Below are positions 51,098 through 58,895 of a DNA stretch of 58,895 bases, piece by piece (the stretch's first letter is position 1; every line of letters begins with the position of its first letter). Both the position numbers and the translations under genes were made by a program. Below the pieces are notes generated by a model. It was not told where the DNA came from. It did not search any database and was given only the letters and a program-made list of their open reading frames with translations. The stretch is from positions 1-58,895 of the forward strand of contig NZ_AUDG01000024.1 of NCBI RefSeq assembly GCF_000425345.1, given 5' to 3'. Origin of the DNA: Rheinheimera baltica DSM 14885. GTDB lineage: Bacteria; Pseudomonadota; Gammaproteobacteria; Enterobacterales; Alteromonadaceae.

Positions 51098-52312
51098 TTA
51101 CTCTGTGGCGGCTAAGCGCTGTTGAATGTAAGCCCGGCTGGCGACCGACAGGCCATCCCCCCAATTAAGCGCCTGTTGATAATGTAAATGCGCCTGCTCG
51201 CGCTGTGCCAGTGCATCATGCGCAATAGCCGCACCCAACCACCAGCGCGCCTGCTGCGGTTGAAGTTGAATAAGTTGTGTAAACCACTGCAATGCGGCCT
51301 GCTGCTGCCCTAGTTGTTGCAGTGCAGTTGCTTTAAGTCCGTAATAATCAGGCTGTTGCGCCAGAAAAAATTGCGCGGGCAAGAGTTCATCTACTTGCTG
51401 CCAGGCGGCATTAGTTGCTGCGTATTGCGCCAGTAGCAACTGAATGTCGGCATCGAGAATATTGCGGCTTAGTGCCTGGCGCAACGTTAACTCGGCCTGA
51501 GACGGCTGCCCTAACTGTGTCCAAAGCCGGGCTTGGGCTATGTAAACGCCGGGGTCGGCAGGCGTTAATTGTTGCACCTGTTGCCAATACTGCAATGCCT
51601 GTTGTAGTTGCCCGGCACCAGCTGCAGCAAGTGCTTGCTGGCGCAAGGCTGCTGCGCGCTGTTCAGGTGTAGCAGCCTTGCGCTCCACCTGAACACCAAC
51701 GCTAACAGTATTAACCACCTCACGCTGATCCTGAGCAGAAGCCTTTGCAGAAATAGGCTTTGGGTCTGGTGGCTGTGTTGGAGCTTGCGGTTGTGCTGGC
51801 GTTAACTGCAGCGGGATATCTTCCGTCACGGGCTTATCAGCTAAATTAATTTGCTTATCTGACATAACCGATTCAGTTGGAGTTGATATTTGGCTGGTGC
51901 TAACCGCTGCCATTGAATGTGTAGCGTCTGCTGATGCTGTTGCTGAGGTTGTAACTGTTGCTGTACCAATTGTTGCCGACACTGCAGCCAGCTGTGCTTC
52001 AGCTTCAGTTTCAGTTTCAGTTTCAGTTTTTTGCGGTTGGGTATCTACTGCCGCAGCAATACTCACTGGCATTACCGCAGTATCGGGTTGCTCTGCGGTA
52101 ATACTTACCTCAGCCGGCGCAACAGCAACAGTTGGCTGGCTGCGGCTTAAAATGGCATACACCGCAAAACACAATAACATTACGCTTAACGCTAGTAACA
52201 GTGTAAGCCACAACGGGCGATCTGTGTCTGAACTTATAACCGGCGTTGTGATACCGGGTGGCGTTTGTTGACGCTGTTCCAGATCACGTAACATTTTATT
52301 TAACACGCTCAT
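51098..52312 (-). CDS. mshN: MshN, TPR protein of the MSHA machinery
   Basis: 404 residues from MSVLNKMLRDLEQRQ, whose ATG overlaps the mshM stop by ATGA. One membrane helix (LWLTLLLALSVMLLCFAVYAIL) is followed by a long, low-complexity periplasmic linker rich in Thr, Glu, Ala and Pro (about 60-210). The C-terminal half consists of TPR units (AAGAGQLQQALQYWQQVQQLTPADP, AQARLWTQLGQPSQAELTLRQAL, KATALQQLGQQQAALQWFTQLIQLQP). It probably supports secretin or platform assembly. A hexanucleotide repeat inside the linker encodes alternating Glu/Thr. Confidence 0.9.
   Translation of the reverse strand: MSVLNKMLRDLEQRQQTPPGITTPVISSDTDRPLWLTLLLALSVMLLCFAVYAILSRSQPTVAVAPAEVSITAEQPDTAVMPVSIAAAVDTQPQKTETETETEAEAQLAAVSATIGTATVTTSATASADATHSMAAVSTSQISTPTESVMSDKQINLADKPVTEDIPLQLTPAQPQAPTQPPDPKPISAKASAQDQREVVNTVSVGVQVERKAATPEQRAAALRQQALAAAGAGQLQQALQYWQQVQQLTPADPGVYIAQARLWTQLGQPSQAELTLRQALSRNILDADIQLLLAQYAATNAAWQQVDELLPAQFFLAQQPDYYGLKATALQQLGQQQAALQWFTQLIQLQPQQARWWLGAAIAHDALAQREQAHLHYQQALNWGDGLSVASRAYIQQRLAATE
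51997..52030 (-). repeat. TTTCAG hexanucleotide microsatellite inside mshN
   Basis: Five to six units of TTTCAG-like hexamers (the first are CTTCAG variants) encode a Glu/Thr-Glu/Ala alternation in the MshN linker. Changes in copy number would add or remove two residues and keep the frame. Confidence 0.85.
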
Positions 52313-53226
52313 AATATTGTCCATCCTGGTAGCCAATGACCGCCAGTAACCACCGCATAACCCATCAACACGATAGCGCCAGCTGCCACGCTATACCACC
52401 ACCAAGCCCTGGGTTTAGGCTGCACATCTTCAGTATCCATCGCCGCTAAACGAACATGTTGATAGCCAGCACAGGGTTTACCCTCACCAAACGCCAACAA
52501 CAGCGCCTTATGCGCCAGCACATTTAACAATCTCGGCACACCACGGCTATACATGCTTAGCGCCCGCAGTGCCATACTACTGAACAGCTGCTGCTGTGAG
52601 CCAGCCTGCTGCAACCGTTGTTGCAAATAAGCCGCCACCTGGCGTGGACTCATCAACGAAAGATTACAAGAAAAGGTAATACGCTGTCGAAGTTGACGAA
52701 AACGGTAGCTTGCCAGTTTCGTATCCAATTCAGGCTGACCAAACAGTACCACTTGCAGCAACTTGCGTTGTTCTGTTTCTAAATTAGTTAATAGTCGCAG
52801 CGCCTCGAGGGTATCATCCGGTAGCGCTTGTGCTTCATCAATTAACACAATAACCTTTTTACCTTGTGCTGCGAATAACAACAGCTGCCGCTGTAATAGC
52901 TGCAACAGCTGTGGAGGGTCGATATTAGCAGAATGTTTTAACCCAAGCTCAAGCGCCAAGGCCCAGCGCAATTCTAATGGCGTTAAGCAAGGATCAGGAA
53001 TGTAGGCTAATTGCCAGTCGGCGTCTGCTTGTTGCAGCAGCTTGCGACACAACAGTGTTTTACCACTTCCTACTTCACCACAAATTTTAATAAAACCTTC
53101 GCCGGCACCCAGCGCCGTTTTCAACACGGCCAACACGTCCTGATGCTGCTGCAATGGCACAAAGAAGCGCGTGTCAGGCGTAAGACCAAACGGCATCTGA
53201 TTTAACTGAAAGTGCCGTTCGTACAT
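52309..53226 (-). CDS. mshM: MshM, ExeA/GspA-type ATPase
   Basis: 305 residues from MYERHFQLNQMPFGLTPDTRFFVPL; the frame extends six codons further into mshL, but this Met matches the family start. AAA+ motifs: Walker A CGEVGSGKTLLC near residue 50, Walker B VIVLIDEAQALPDD near 125 and sensor-like LLNVLAHKALLLAFGEG near 245. A membrane helix (WYSVAAGAIVLMGYAVVTG) lies close to the C-terminus. By analogy with ExeA it helps insert or assemble the MshL secretin through peptidoglycan. Two bases follow the mshL stop. Confidence 0.92.
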   Translation of the reverse strand: MYERHFQLNQMPFGLTPDTRFFVPLQQHQDVLAVLKTALGAGEGFIKICGEVGSGKTLLCRKLLQQADADWQLAYIPDPCLTPLELRWALALELGLKHSANIDPPQLLQLLQRQLLLFAAQGKKVIVLIDEAQALPDDTLEALRLLTNLETEQRKLLQVVLFGQPELDTKLASYRFRQLRQRITFSCNLSLMSPRQVAAYLQQRLQQAGSQQQLFSSMALRALSMYSRGVPRLLNVLAHKALLLAFGEGKPCAGYQHVRLAAMDTEDVQPKPRAWWWYSVAAGAIVLMGYAVVTGGHWLPGWTIL

Positions 53227-53228
53227 CG

Positions 53229-54893
53229 CTATTTTGGATACCAATCAGAAATGTATTCTGACGATTGCTGGATCTGCTGTCGCCATACACCTTCCCCTAC
53301 CACTGTCGGTTTTAGCAGAATAACCAGCTCTTTCTTTTTTTCCACTTTGTTGATGCTGGTAAACAACTTACCAACAATAGGAATAGCGCTTAATACCGGC
53401 GTACGAGATTCATTGTCGTTGGTGACCGTTTGCATTAAACCGCCTATCACTACAATTTCGCCACTACGGGCGCGAATAATGGTGTCAGACTCACGGATAT
53501 TGCTTTGCGCCAAAGGCAAGATTATTTGCTCGTCACTGAACTGAATGGTTTTGTTCTGTTCTGCCGTTTCTGTCACGGAGGGATGCACATGCAGAATTAC
53601 GGTACCATTTTGATCAATTTGTGGTGTAACATCTAACGCTATACCTGAAAAAAATGGCTGCAATGAAATATTCGGCGAACTGGTTGTACCGCCGGTACCT
53701 ACGATAGTGTCGGTGCTAACATTGGTGACAAAATACTCGTCCTGCCCTACTTTAATAACCGCTTTTTGGTTGTTCATTGCGGTAACGCGGGGGCTAGACA
53801 ACACCTGCGCATTCCCCTGCGTTTCAAGTAAATTAATCACGCCGTTAAAGTCAGCATTATTAAAGGAAATGGCGGTAACACCACCTAACGAAGAGCTGAT
53901 AGCATTGCTGGCGATGGCTCCACTGGTGGAAAAATTAAATCCCGTGCTTCGGATATTCATCATGGCATTTTGCCAATTGATCCCCTGCTGATATTCGTCG
54001 TTTAACGTTACTTCAATAATTTTTGCTTCCAGCACCACCTGCCGCTGCAAGTGTTGTTCTGACTGACCAAGATAGGCTTTAACTGCAGCAATTTCGTCAG
54101 GCATGCCACGCACGGTAACTAATCCTGCCTGCGGTGTAACAACCACCATACGGTCAGGCGCACTACCCAGCACAGTGCTTACGGCTTTTTCCAGATCTTT
54201 CCAAAAGTCGGTTTTACTTTCGCTCTGGATCGTACTGCCATTAAATTGCTGCTGTCCCTGTTGCCCCATGCTCTGGTTACTGTTGCCCCCCTGAGCAAAA
54301 CCACCTTGCGCTGAATTATTACTTCTATTGTTCTGGCCACCCTGGTTGCTCTGGCTATCTTGCGATACTCCACCGGAATTAACCGCGATTGAAGAGAACC
54401 CCTGGCGCTGCAACATAAGGTAGTTCAACGCAATTGTTTCTGTACGCAAACCTGCTGGGTACACTTTATACACTAAACCCTGCTGGCGAATATCAAACCC
54501 ATGCAGCTGCTGCACTATCGCCATCGTTTCAGGCAGCGTGACCTGTTTTAGCTGCAGCGTTATCTGGCCACTAACATTTGGGTGCAACACCACACTATAG
54601 GCTGTATCAGCAACTAAAGACTGAAAGAAATCAGCTACATTGGCTTGCATTGCAGCAACGTTAAAACGCGGCAACTGAGGTTGCTGTGCCTGATAGTTAC
54701 TCGACAGCAAATCCTGTGTAATGGCTGCAGGTACCTGCTGTGGTGCCGCGGGGACAATTGTTGGCTGCTGACTAGCCTGTTGTAATGCTTTTTCCGCTTG
54801 CTGTGGCAAGGTCGTGGGTTCAAATGCCTGACAACCAGCTAATAATATGCCGCTGCAAAACCACAGCAGCGTAGTAGCGCTTTTATTCTTCAT
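53229..54893 (-). CDS. mshL: MshL, outer-membrane secretin lipoprotein
   Basis: 554 residues. The signal LLWFCSGILLAGCQAFEP has a lipobox. An N-terminal STN-like domain (VADFFQSLVADTAYSVVLHPNVSGQITLQ) is followed by a long Gln/Asn/Gly-rich insertion (about 180-225, including QGGQNNRSNNSAQGG). The secretin core contains QVVLEAKIIEVTLNDEYQQGINW, NAQVLSSPRVTAMNNQKAVIKVG and RSGEIVVIGGLMQT. It forms the ring through which the pilus crosses the outer membrane. Start overlaps the mshK stop by 11 bases. Confidence 0.95.
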   Translation of the reverse strand: MKNKSATTLLWFCSGILLAGCQAFEPTTLPQQAEKALQQASQQPTIVPAAPQQVPAAITQDLLSSNYQAQQPQLPRFNVAAMQANVADFFQSLVADTAYSVVLHPNVSGQITLQLKQVTLPETMAIVQQLHGFDIRQQGLVYKVYPAGLRTETIALNYLMLQRQGFSSIAVNSGGVSQDSQSNQGGQNNRSNNSAQGGFAQGGNSNQSMGQQGQQQFNGSTIQSESKTDFWKDLEKAVSTVLGSAPDRMVVVTPQAGLVTVRGMPDEIAAVKAYLGQSEQHLQRQVVLEAKIIEVTLNDEYQQGINWQNAMMNIRSTGFNFSTSGAIASNAISSSLGGVTAISFNNADFNGVINLLETQGNAQVLSSPRVTAMNNQKAVIKVGQDEYFVTNVSTDTIVGTGGTTSSPNISLQPFFSGIALDVTPQIDQNGTVILHVHPSVTETAEQNKTIQFSDEQIILPLAQSNIRESDTIIRARSGEIVVIGGLMQTVTNDNESRTPVLSAIPIVGKLFTSINKVEKKKELVILLKPTVVGEGVWRQQIQQSSEYISDWYPK

Positions 54894-55206
54894 ATTGTTT
54901 TATCGCTGTGTTAAGTAGCGGCAGCACCTGCTGCACGCCGTTTAATTCAAGAGTAACTTGTGTGTCTTGGATATCCAGTACCCGTTGTTGTTTATAGTAT
55001 CCGCCTTTGTGCACTAATACGCCGTCAATCAGTGCAACATAGCCGTTAATGGTGCTTTTTATTAGTTGCAATTGGGGCAACGCAGCATGGACTTGTGCCT
55101 CGCTAAGTTCAGTATCCGATTGCCAACCGGCTACAGGACGTGTGGGATCTGCCAATACCGCTACGCTGATTAACGTGCATAAACTACAAACGGATAAAGT
55201 CTTCAT
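54883..55206 (-). CDS. mshK: MshK, periplasmic pilus assembly protein
   Basis: 107 residues from the ATG at 55206 (a GTG two codons earlier is less likely). A signal peptide (SVCSLCTLISVAVLA) ends before DPTRPVAGW, the conserved beginning of MshK/GspC-like proteins. The remainder, SAQLQLIKSTINGYVALIDGVLVHKGG-like and DIQDTQVTLELNGVQQVLPL, forms a small PilP/GspC homology domain that would contact the secretin. It overlaps mshJ by 23 bases and mshL by 11. Confidence 0.85.
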   Translation of the reverse strand: MKTLSVCSLCTLISVAVLADPTRPVAGWQSDTELSEAQVHAALPQLQLIKSTINGYVALIDGVLVHKGGYYKQQRVLDIQDTQVTLELNGVQQVLPLLNTAIKQYEE

Positions 55207-55834
55207 TTTCACTCACTGTACCCAACTCTAATGTCAGTTCTGCTAGTGGATAGTCTGTAACCTGATAGCCTAATCCTTGCCAGCTTACCAGCCATGGCAA
55301 TTGCTCAATTCGTTCTAATACTTCAGACAATTCGGTGTAATTGCCAGCAAGCACCAGCTTAATGGTATGCTGATATAACAATGCCGGTTCATCAGCGGTT
55401 TGCCCAGCTAATTGCACAGGCCTGGGTTCCAAAGACTGTAAACGACTGATTTGTACCGTATTGCTGCTTTGTAACATGCTCTGCAACAACTGCACCATTT
55501 GTTCTGCATCGATAAAATGGCTGGTAGTTTGCTGTATTTGCTCATTTAACTGGAATTGCTGTTGCTGCAACAATTGGATGCGCTGATGGTATTCTTTATC
55601 CATATCCACGGCAATTTGTTGCCTTAATTGTTCAGCTAACTGTTGTGTATCTTGTTGTTGGCGTTGCAATGTTTTTAGCTGTTTTGCTGATGTCGTCACT
55701 TGCTGCCAGCGTGGCTCAAGTACATAAATACTCACCAGCCACAAGGTTAAAATTAAGCTGCCTCCCCACAACAACAGTTTTTCCCGTTGCTGTAATTGGC
55801 TAAACCGGTCTGAGAGTAGTTGCCATTGATTCAT
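55184..55834 (-). CDS. mshJ: MshJ, PilO/GspM-like inner-membrane protein
   Basis: 216 residues: one membrane helix (LLLWGGSLILTLWLVSIYVL), a Gln-rich coiled coil (about 40-110, TSAKQLKTLQRQQQDTQQLA) and a C-terminal ferredoxin-like domain (TIKLVLAGNYTELSEVLERIEQLPWLVSWQGLGYQV). This is the PilO/GspM layout of the alignment complex between platform and secretin. Start overlaps the preceding PilN-like gene by four bases. Confidence 0.9.
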   Translation of the reverse strand: MNQWQLLSDRFSQLQQREKLLLWGGSLILTLWLVSIYVLEPRWQQVTTSAKQLKTLQRQQQDTQQLAEQLRQQIAVDMDKEYHQRIQLLQQQQFQLNEQIQQTTSHFIDAEQMVQLLQSMLQSSNTVQISRLQSLEPRPVQLAGQTADEPALLYQHTIKLVLAGNYTELSEVLERIEQLPWLVSWQGLGYQVTDYPLAELTLELGTVSENEDFIRL

Positions 55835-56427
55835 GGCTGTGTTCCTTGTTGCGCTAACAGTTTAAAACTCACTGCTCGTTTATCTTGCACCTGCTGCATA
55901 GTAACCTGACGAAAACGCTGGCCATGGAAGTAACTTAGTTGACGTAGATCCTCTAACCACAACGGCACACTATCAGGCCTTAATGCAATACCATTAAAGC
56001 TACTATATTGCTGTTGTAAGCTAAAGCTCGTTAACCACAACTCTGGACGATCCACCTTATTTAGATGCTGCAGTACCGGACTATAAATTTGGCTTGCTTG
56101 CATTTGTTGTTCAGCTAAAAAACTCAATAATTGCTGTTTCTGTGCCACGCGACGCTCAATATCCTGATACTGTTTAACCAGTTCAGCCGATGGTTGTCGT
56201 TGAGTTAATGCTTGTTGATACAAGGAAATTTCTTGCTGCTGCAGAGTATTTTGCTGCTGTTGTTGTGCTAATGCTGTCTGTAGTTGCTGCTGTTGATGTG
56301 CAATCCACAATCCTGCCCCTATTAAAGCGGCAACCAATACCAACCAGCTAGCAACCAAGCGACTCAGCCCAAAGCGTTCATAAACCGGATATAAAACCGC
56401 CCGATATAAATTTACGTGCTGCTTCAT
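55831..56427 (-). CDS. MshI2-type PilN/GspL-like inner-membrane protein
   Basis: 198 residues from MKQHVNLYRAVLYPVYERFG, the NLY start shared by PilN-like proteins; the ATG overlaps the mshI stop by ATGA. A membrane helix (LVASWLVLVAALIGAGLWIA) is followed by a Gln-rich coiled coil (LQTALAQQQQQNTLQQQEIS) and a small alpha/beta domain ending VSFKLLAQQG. It would pair with MshJ and, at its N-terminus, with the cytoplasmic PilM-like MshI. In shewanellas and vibrios this second gene is often called mshI2. Confidence 0.85.
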   Translation of the reverse strand: MKQHVNLYRAVLYPVYERFGLSRLVASWLVLVAALIGAGLWIAHQQQQLQTALAQQQQQNTLQQQEISLYQQALTQRQPSAELVKQYQDIERRVAQKQQLLSFLAEQQMQASQIYSPVLQHLNKVDRPELWLTSFSLQQQYSSFNGIALRPDSVPLWLEDLRQLSYFHGQRFRQVTMQQVQDKRAVSFKLLAQQGTQP

Positions 56428-57338
56428 GCGACAGACTCCGAATCCGATCGATTCAACACTGCAACGCCAGGCCAGCAACTGATCAGCTGCTCGGTACTTA
56501 GGGCCTGAGCCAATGGCAAATTAGCCAGCGGCTCTACCCGGCCAAAACCATTTTGTCGCAATAGATCCGTTATCAATGCTGATTGCGCCATCAGTAGCCG
56601 AATATCTCTAACTGGCGGTTGCTTTAACTGACTTTCGAAATAATCCATTGAGCGTTGCAGCTCTAACTGCAGCCTGTCAAGCGAGTCATCGCGTAATTCT
56701 GCTTCGGTACTTAAATGCAGCTGACCAAAACCACGGGCACGACGTGAAAAGTACAACTGACCATCACGAACTATCTGGATTAACAACTCATTTTCGGGTT
56801 GATGTATTACCAGCATTGTTGCCTGGCCTGTTGGAGCGATGAGCCCCATAGCCAACCATTCCTCCGGCTGAATAGAGTGAATGTGTAATTCACTGCTCGT
56901 AACATATTGAACAAGTTGCTTTAACCAGCTCGTGCTTGCCACGACCACATTAATTTTTGACGTTTGGCTGTTGTAGCTGGGTAAGTCAATATAGTCAGCG
57001 ATAATGTCATCAGGGCTAATATCGACTAAATCTTTTACTTGCCAAGGTAATGCTTGTAGCATTTCCGTCTCTGACAAAGCGGGTTTATCAATTTGCACCA
57101 GCTGATAAAAATCTGGAGATAACACAATGTGCAACTTACGGTGTTTGGTAACGGATGATAATAACGTATGCAATGCTTGCTTCAAGCTATCCGCATCGTA
57201 AGACTCACTGCGAAAATGAGTGATTGTGGCTGTTTCAACATCCACCAAGCGAAGGTCGGATTTGCTTATGTATAAAGCAAGCATGCCTGAAGAACGGCTT
57301 GATTTTCGATTGAGGCCTTTTATTATTTTTCTCAGCAT
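56424..57338 (-). CDS. mshI: MshI, PilM-like cytoplasmic component
   Basis: 304 residues. The N-terminal MLALYISKSDLRLVDVET strand and HIVLSPDFYQLVQIDKPALSETEMLQALPWQVKDLVD are the GspL/PilM actin-like fold features, with VVASTSWLKQLVQYVTSSELHIHSIQPEEWLAMGL in the second subdomain. No membrane helix is seen. It is the first gene of the locus; 57 bases separate it from the divergent dcyD-like gene, and the promoter must lie there. Confidence 0.9.
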   Translation of the reverse strand: MLRKIIKGLNRKSSRSSGMLALYISKSDLRLVDVETATITHFRSESYDADSLKQALHTLLSSVTKHRKLHIVLSPDFYQLVQIDKPALSETEMLQALPWQVKDLVDISPDDIIADYIDLPSYNSQTSKINVVVASTSWLKQLVQYVTSSELHIHSIQPEEWLAMGLIAPTGQATMLVIHQPENELLIQIVRDGQLYFSRRARGFGQLHLSTEAELRDDSLDRLQLELQRSMDYFESQLKQPPVRDIRLLMAQSALITDLLRQNGFGRVEPLANLPLAQALSTEQLISCWPGVAVLNRSDSESVA

Positions 57339-57395
57339 AGTGCTGCCATTAGCTCCCAGTATAACGCTATACTAGCGGCTATTTTCGTTACTGTC

Positions 57396-58364
57396 ATGCT
57401 TCTTACCATGCTGTATTCACCTGAAATTCAACTCATTTCGCCAAAACAGCGTTGGCAACGTCTATCGCATCCGCTTTTAGTACAGCATAGAATACAACTA
57501 TGGGTATGCCATTTAGACACCTTAGTGCCAGAAGTATCAGGCAACAAGTGGCTAAAACTAAAGTACCACGTGCAGCAGGTGATGCAGCAAAACTGTTCAG
57601 GAATATTAACCTTTGGTGGTGCATTTTCTAATCATTTATGTGCTGTAGCGGCCTGTTGTCGTCTACTTGGCCTGCAAAGTGCGGCCTATGTCCGTGCCGA
57701 TGACCTGGATATGGCGAACCCAACGCTGGCATTTTGCCAACAGGCAGGTATGCAACTTTATGCTCTGGATAGAACGAGTTACCGCCAACGCGATAACCCC
57801 GACTTTATTCAGCAATTACAAGAAAAGCATAAAACATTGTTGATGGTGCCAGAGGGCGGCTCTTCAGATGCTGGCGCTTCAGGCATTGCGGAGCTGAATT
57901 TAGCGACCACGCCGGAAGGTGATGCGGATATCATTATTTGTCCTACTGCAAGTGGCGGTACCTTGGCGGGTGTAATTAACCGCCACGACTGCGCTGCATT
58001 GGGCATTGCCGTAGTGAAAGATACGTCTTTACCACAACGGGTAAGCCAGTTGCTAACACCAGAGAGTAGAACCAAACACTGGCAAATTAATACGAACTTT
58101 GTCGGTAAAGGCTATGGTAAATTTGACGAAGCATTATTGTCATTTTGCCGTGAAATGGCTCAACATCAACTGCACGTTGAACCAATATACACCGGTAAAA
58201 CACTCGCTGCGGTGTTTTCGCTGATTGCATCAGGTGATATTCCAGAAAACAGTAGATTAAGCGTATTTCACACGGGGGGACTACAAGGCTTAAAAGGGCT
58301 GCATTATCGTGGCTTAATTACTGTATCTGACCTTGCGCTATTATCTGGTTCAGTGGCTGGCTAA
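57396..58364 (+). CDS. PLP-dependent D-cysteine desulfhydrase / ACC deaminase family enzyme
   Basis: 322 residues (a second Met, four codons in, is also possible). The PLP lysine is in EVSGNKWLKLKYH near residue 50, followed by the FGGAFSNHLCAVAACC nucleophile region and a Gly-rich phosphate loop CPTASGGTLAGVI near residue 195. The C-terminus holds YTGKTLAAVFSLI and FHTGGLQGLKGL. Family members release ammonia from 1-aminocyclopropane-carboxylate or H2S from D-cysteine; the substrate cannot be told from motifs. The last 47 bases overlap the convergent csrD remnant. Confidence 0.88.
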   Translation: MLLTMLYSPEIQLISPKQRWQRLSHPLLVQHRIQLWVCHLDTLVPEVSGNKWLKLKYHVQQVMQQNCSGILTFGGAFSNHLCAVAACCRLLGLQSAAYVRADDLDMANPTLAFCQQAGMQLYALDRTSYRQRDNPDFIQQLQEKHKTLLMVPEGGSSDAGASGIAELNLATTPEGDADIIICPTASGGTLAGVINRHDCAALGIAVVKDTSLPQRVSQLLTPESRTKHWQINTNFVGKGYGKFDEALLSFCREMAQHQLHVEPIYTGKTLAAVFSLIASGDIPENSRLSVFHTGGLQGLKGLHYRGLITVSDLALLSGSVAG

Positions 58365-58620
58365 AATAGAATCCCTGGCCACCAGCAATACCTAACTTTT
58401 GTAAGGTCAACCATTCAGACTCCAGCTCAACTCCCGTTGCTATAACTCTGACTCCTTTACCGACATAACTGGCAATAAGACCACGAACAAACAGCTGCTG
58501 TTCCAGATGCTGGTCGATATTGCGTACTACTGAAGGATGCAATTTAACTGATTCTAAAGGTAATTCATTAACGTATACCGCGTTATCAATGACCAAACCA
58601 ACATGATGCGTATTTCGGTT
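58318..58620 (-). pseudogene. csrD: CsrD/MshH C-terminal fragment, cut by an IS21 element
   Basis: 101 in-frame codons run from the IS21 end to the stop at 58318. They read VGLVIDNAVYVNELPLESVKLHP, then NIDQHLEQQLFVRGL, GVRVIATGVELESEW and GGQGFYFSQPL. This is the degenerate EAL domain end of CsrD (the region with KIHPSLIRGID and GGQGDFFASSQPL in E. coli), known as MshH when next to MSHA genes. CsrD targets CsrB/CsrC sRNAs for RNase E decay. Here the gene is broken before the domain's second half, so the protein is probably inactive unless the missing part lies beyond the element as a separate piece. Confidence 0.82.
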
Positions 58621-58895
58621 TGTCCGGCCACCTGTTCCGGTTTCATCCGGCCAGGCATTTCGGTGTGATCCGGCCAGCATGATCTGACCTTCGTTTATCC
58701 TCTCTTTTTACCCGACTTCCTCACCCTGAACCAGTGTTTTTTTACGTTGTGACTCACCTGTTAATTCCAGCCGATGAGCGTTGTGGATCACCCTGTCTAA
58801 CAGCGCATCTGCAACGGTCGGGTTATCCATTAGGCCATACCACTCTGAGACCGGTAATTGACTGACGATGATTGTGCTGCGTTGCTCGTAGCGAT
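58621..58895 (-). mobile_element. IS21-family insertion sequence, one end only
   Basis: The element begins at TGTCCGGCCACCTG and shows several TCCGGCC/TTCCGGTTT repeats within the first 60 bases, which are the multiple terminal repeats typical of IS21 ends. The istB gene runs in from the window edge. The insertion interrupts csrD. Confidence 0.85.
58708..58895 (-). CDS. istB: IstB-type transposition helper ATPase, C-terminal part
   Basis: 62 complete codons end at a TAA at 58708-58710. The sequence [20 protein letters not shown], followed by [18 protein letters not shown] and RLELTGES, is the highly conserved end of IstB AAA+ proteins, including the arginine-finger helix. The protein stops with EEVG. 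It activates the IstA transposase of IS21-family elements. The first three quarters are outside the window. Confidence 0.93.
   Translation of the reverse strand, partial: RYEQRSTIIVSQLPVSEWYGLMDNPTVADALLDRVIHNAHRLELTGESQRKKTLVQGEEVG

Noticed and set aside
56424-57338. Type II secretion gspL instead of mshI
   Set aside because: The downstream order (PilN-like, MshJ, K, L, M, N, E, G, then pilins and MshQ) is that of the MSHA locus, and the protein lacks the GspL membrane and periplasmic parts.

Overview
The window is a piece of a gammaproteobacterial chromosome, most like a marine or freshwater Alteromonadales (Rheinheimera/Arsukibacterium-type). This rests on the gene order mshI...mshQ, mreB-mreC-mreD-maf-rng-yhdP-nit-tldD, and pmbA divergent from darP. 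The genus is an inference; no rRNA is present.

About 1-14,050 is an accessory region. It begins with a transposase tail and two antitoxin-like genes that lack visible toxins. A divergent, probably XRE-controlled module follows: a winged-helix-like protein plus SF2 helicase on one strand, and an XRE regulator plus HNH endonuclease on the other. Next is an intact SOS-controlled umuDC pair. After a 133-bp hairpin-rich repeat and the tail of a solute-binding protein lies a very compact, AT-rich four-gene operon: HAD phosphatase, DUF455 ferritin-like protein, HAM1-type NTP pyrophosphatase and MFS transporter, with its own good promoter. An intact IS3-family element, a second copy of the 133-bp repeat and a 5'-truncated second umuC close the region. 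The four-gene operon is the best candidate here for an undescribed system. Its enzymes could make, dephosphorylate and export a modified nucleoside, but that is an inference from family functions only.

14,051-26,400 carries envelope and signalling genes: DoxX, a C39-like lipoprotein peptidase with its PA2779-type partner, two large surface lipoproteins (Ig/PKD-like and FG-GAP), a TMEM175-like channel, a tRNA-Arg(CCG) with a duplicated 3' end beside a HipA remnant, a CHASE/PAS histidine kinase and an M3 peptidase lipoprotein. An EAL-domain remnant sits at 16.2 kb.

26,400-40,350 is conserved core: pmbA/tldD (TldD/E protease), darP (50S assembly), ilvE, a nitrilase, yhdP (phospholipid transport), rng, maf and mreBCD (cell shape). 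The stretch from mreB to tldD runs on one strand with frequent ATGA overlaps.

40,564-57,338 is a near-complete MSHA type IV pilus locus on the minus strand (mshI, a second PilN-like gene, J, K, L, M, N, E, G, B, A, C, D, O, P, Q). It encodes the inner-membrane platform, secretin, c-di-GMP-type ATPase, major and minor pilins and a very large lectin-like MshQ. No mshF is seen. The window ends with a D-cysteine desulfhydrase/ACC deaminase gene and a csrD/mshH gene cut by an IS21-family element.
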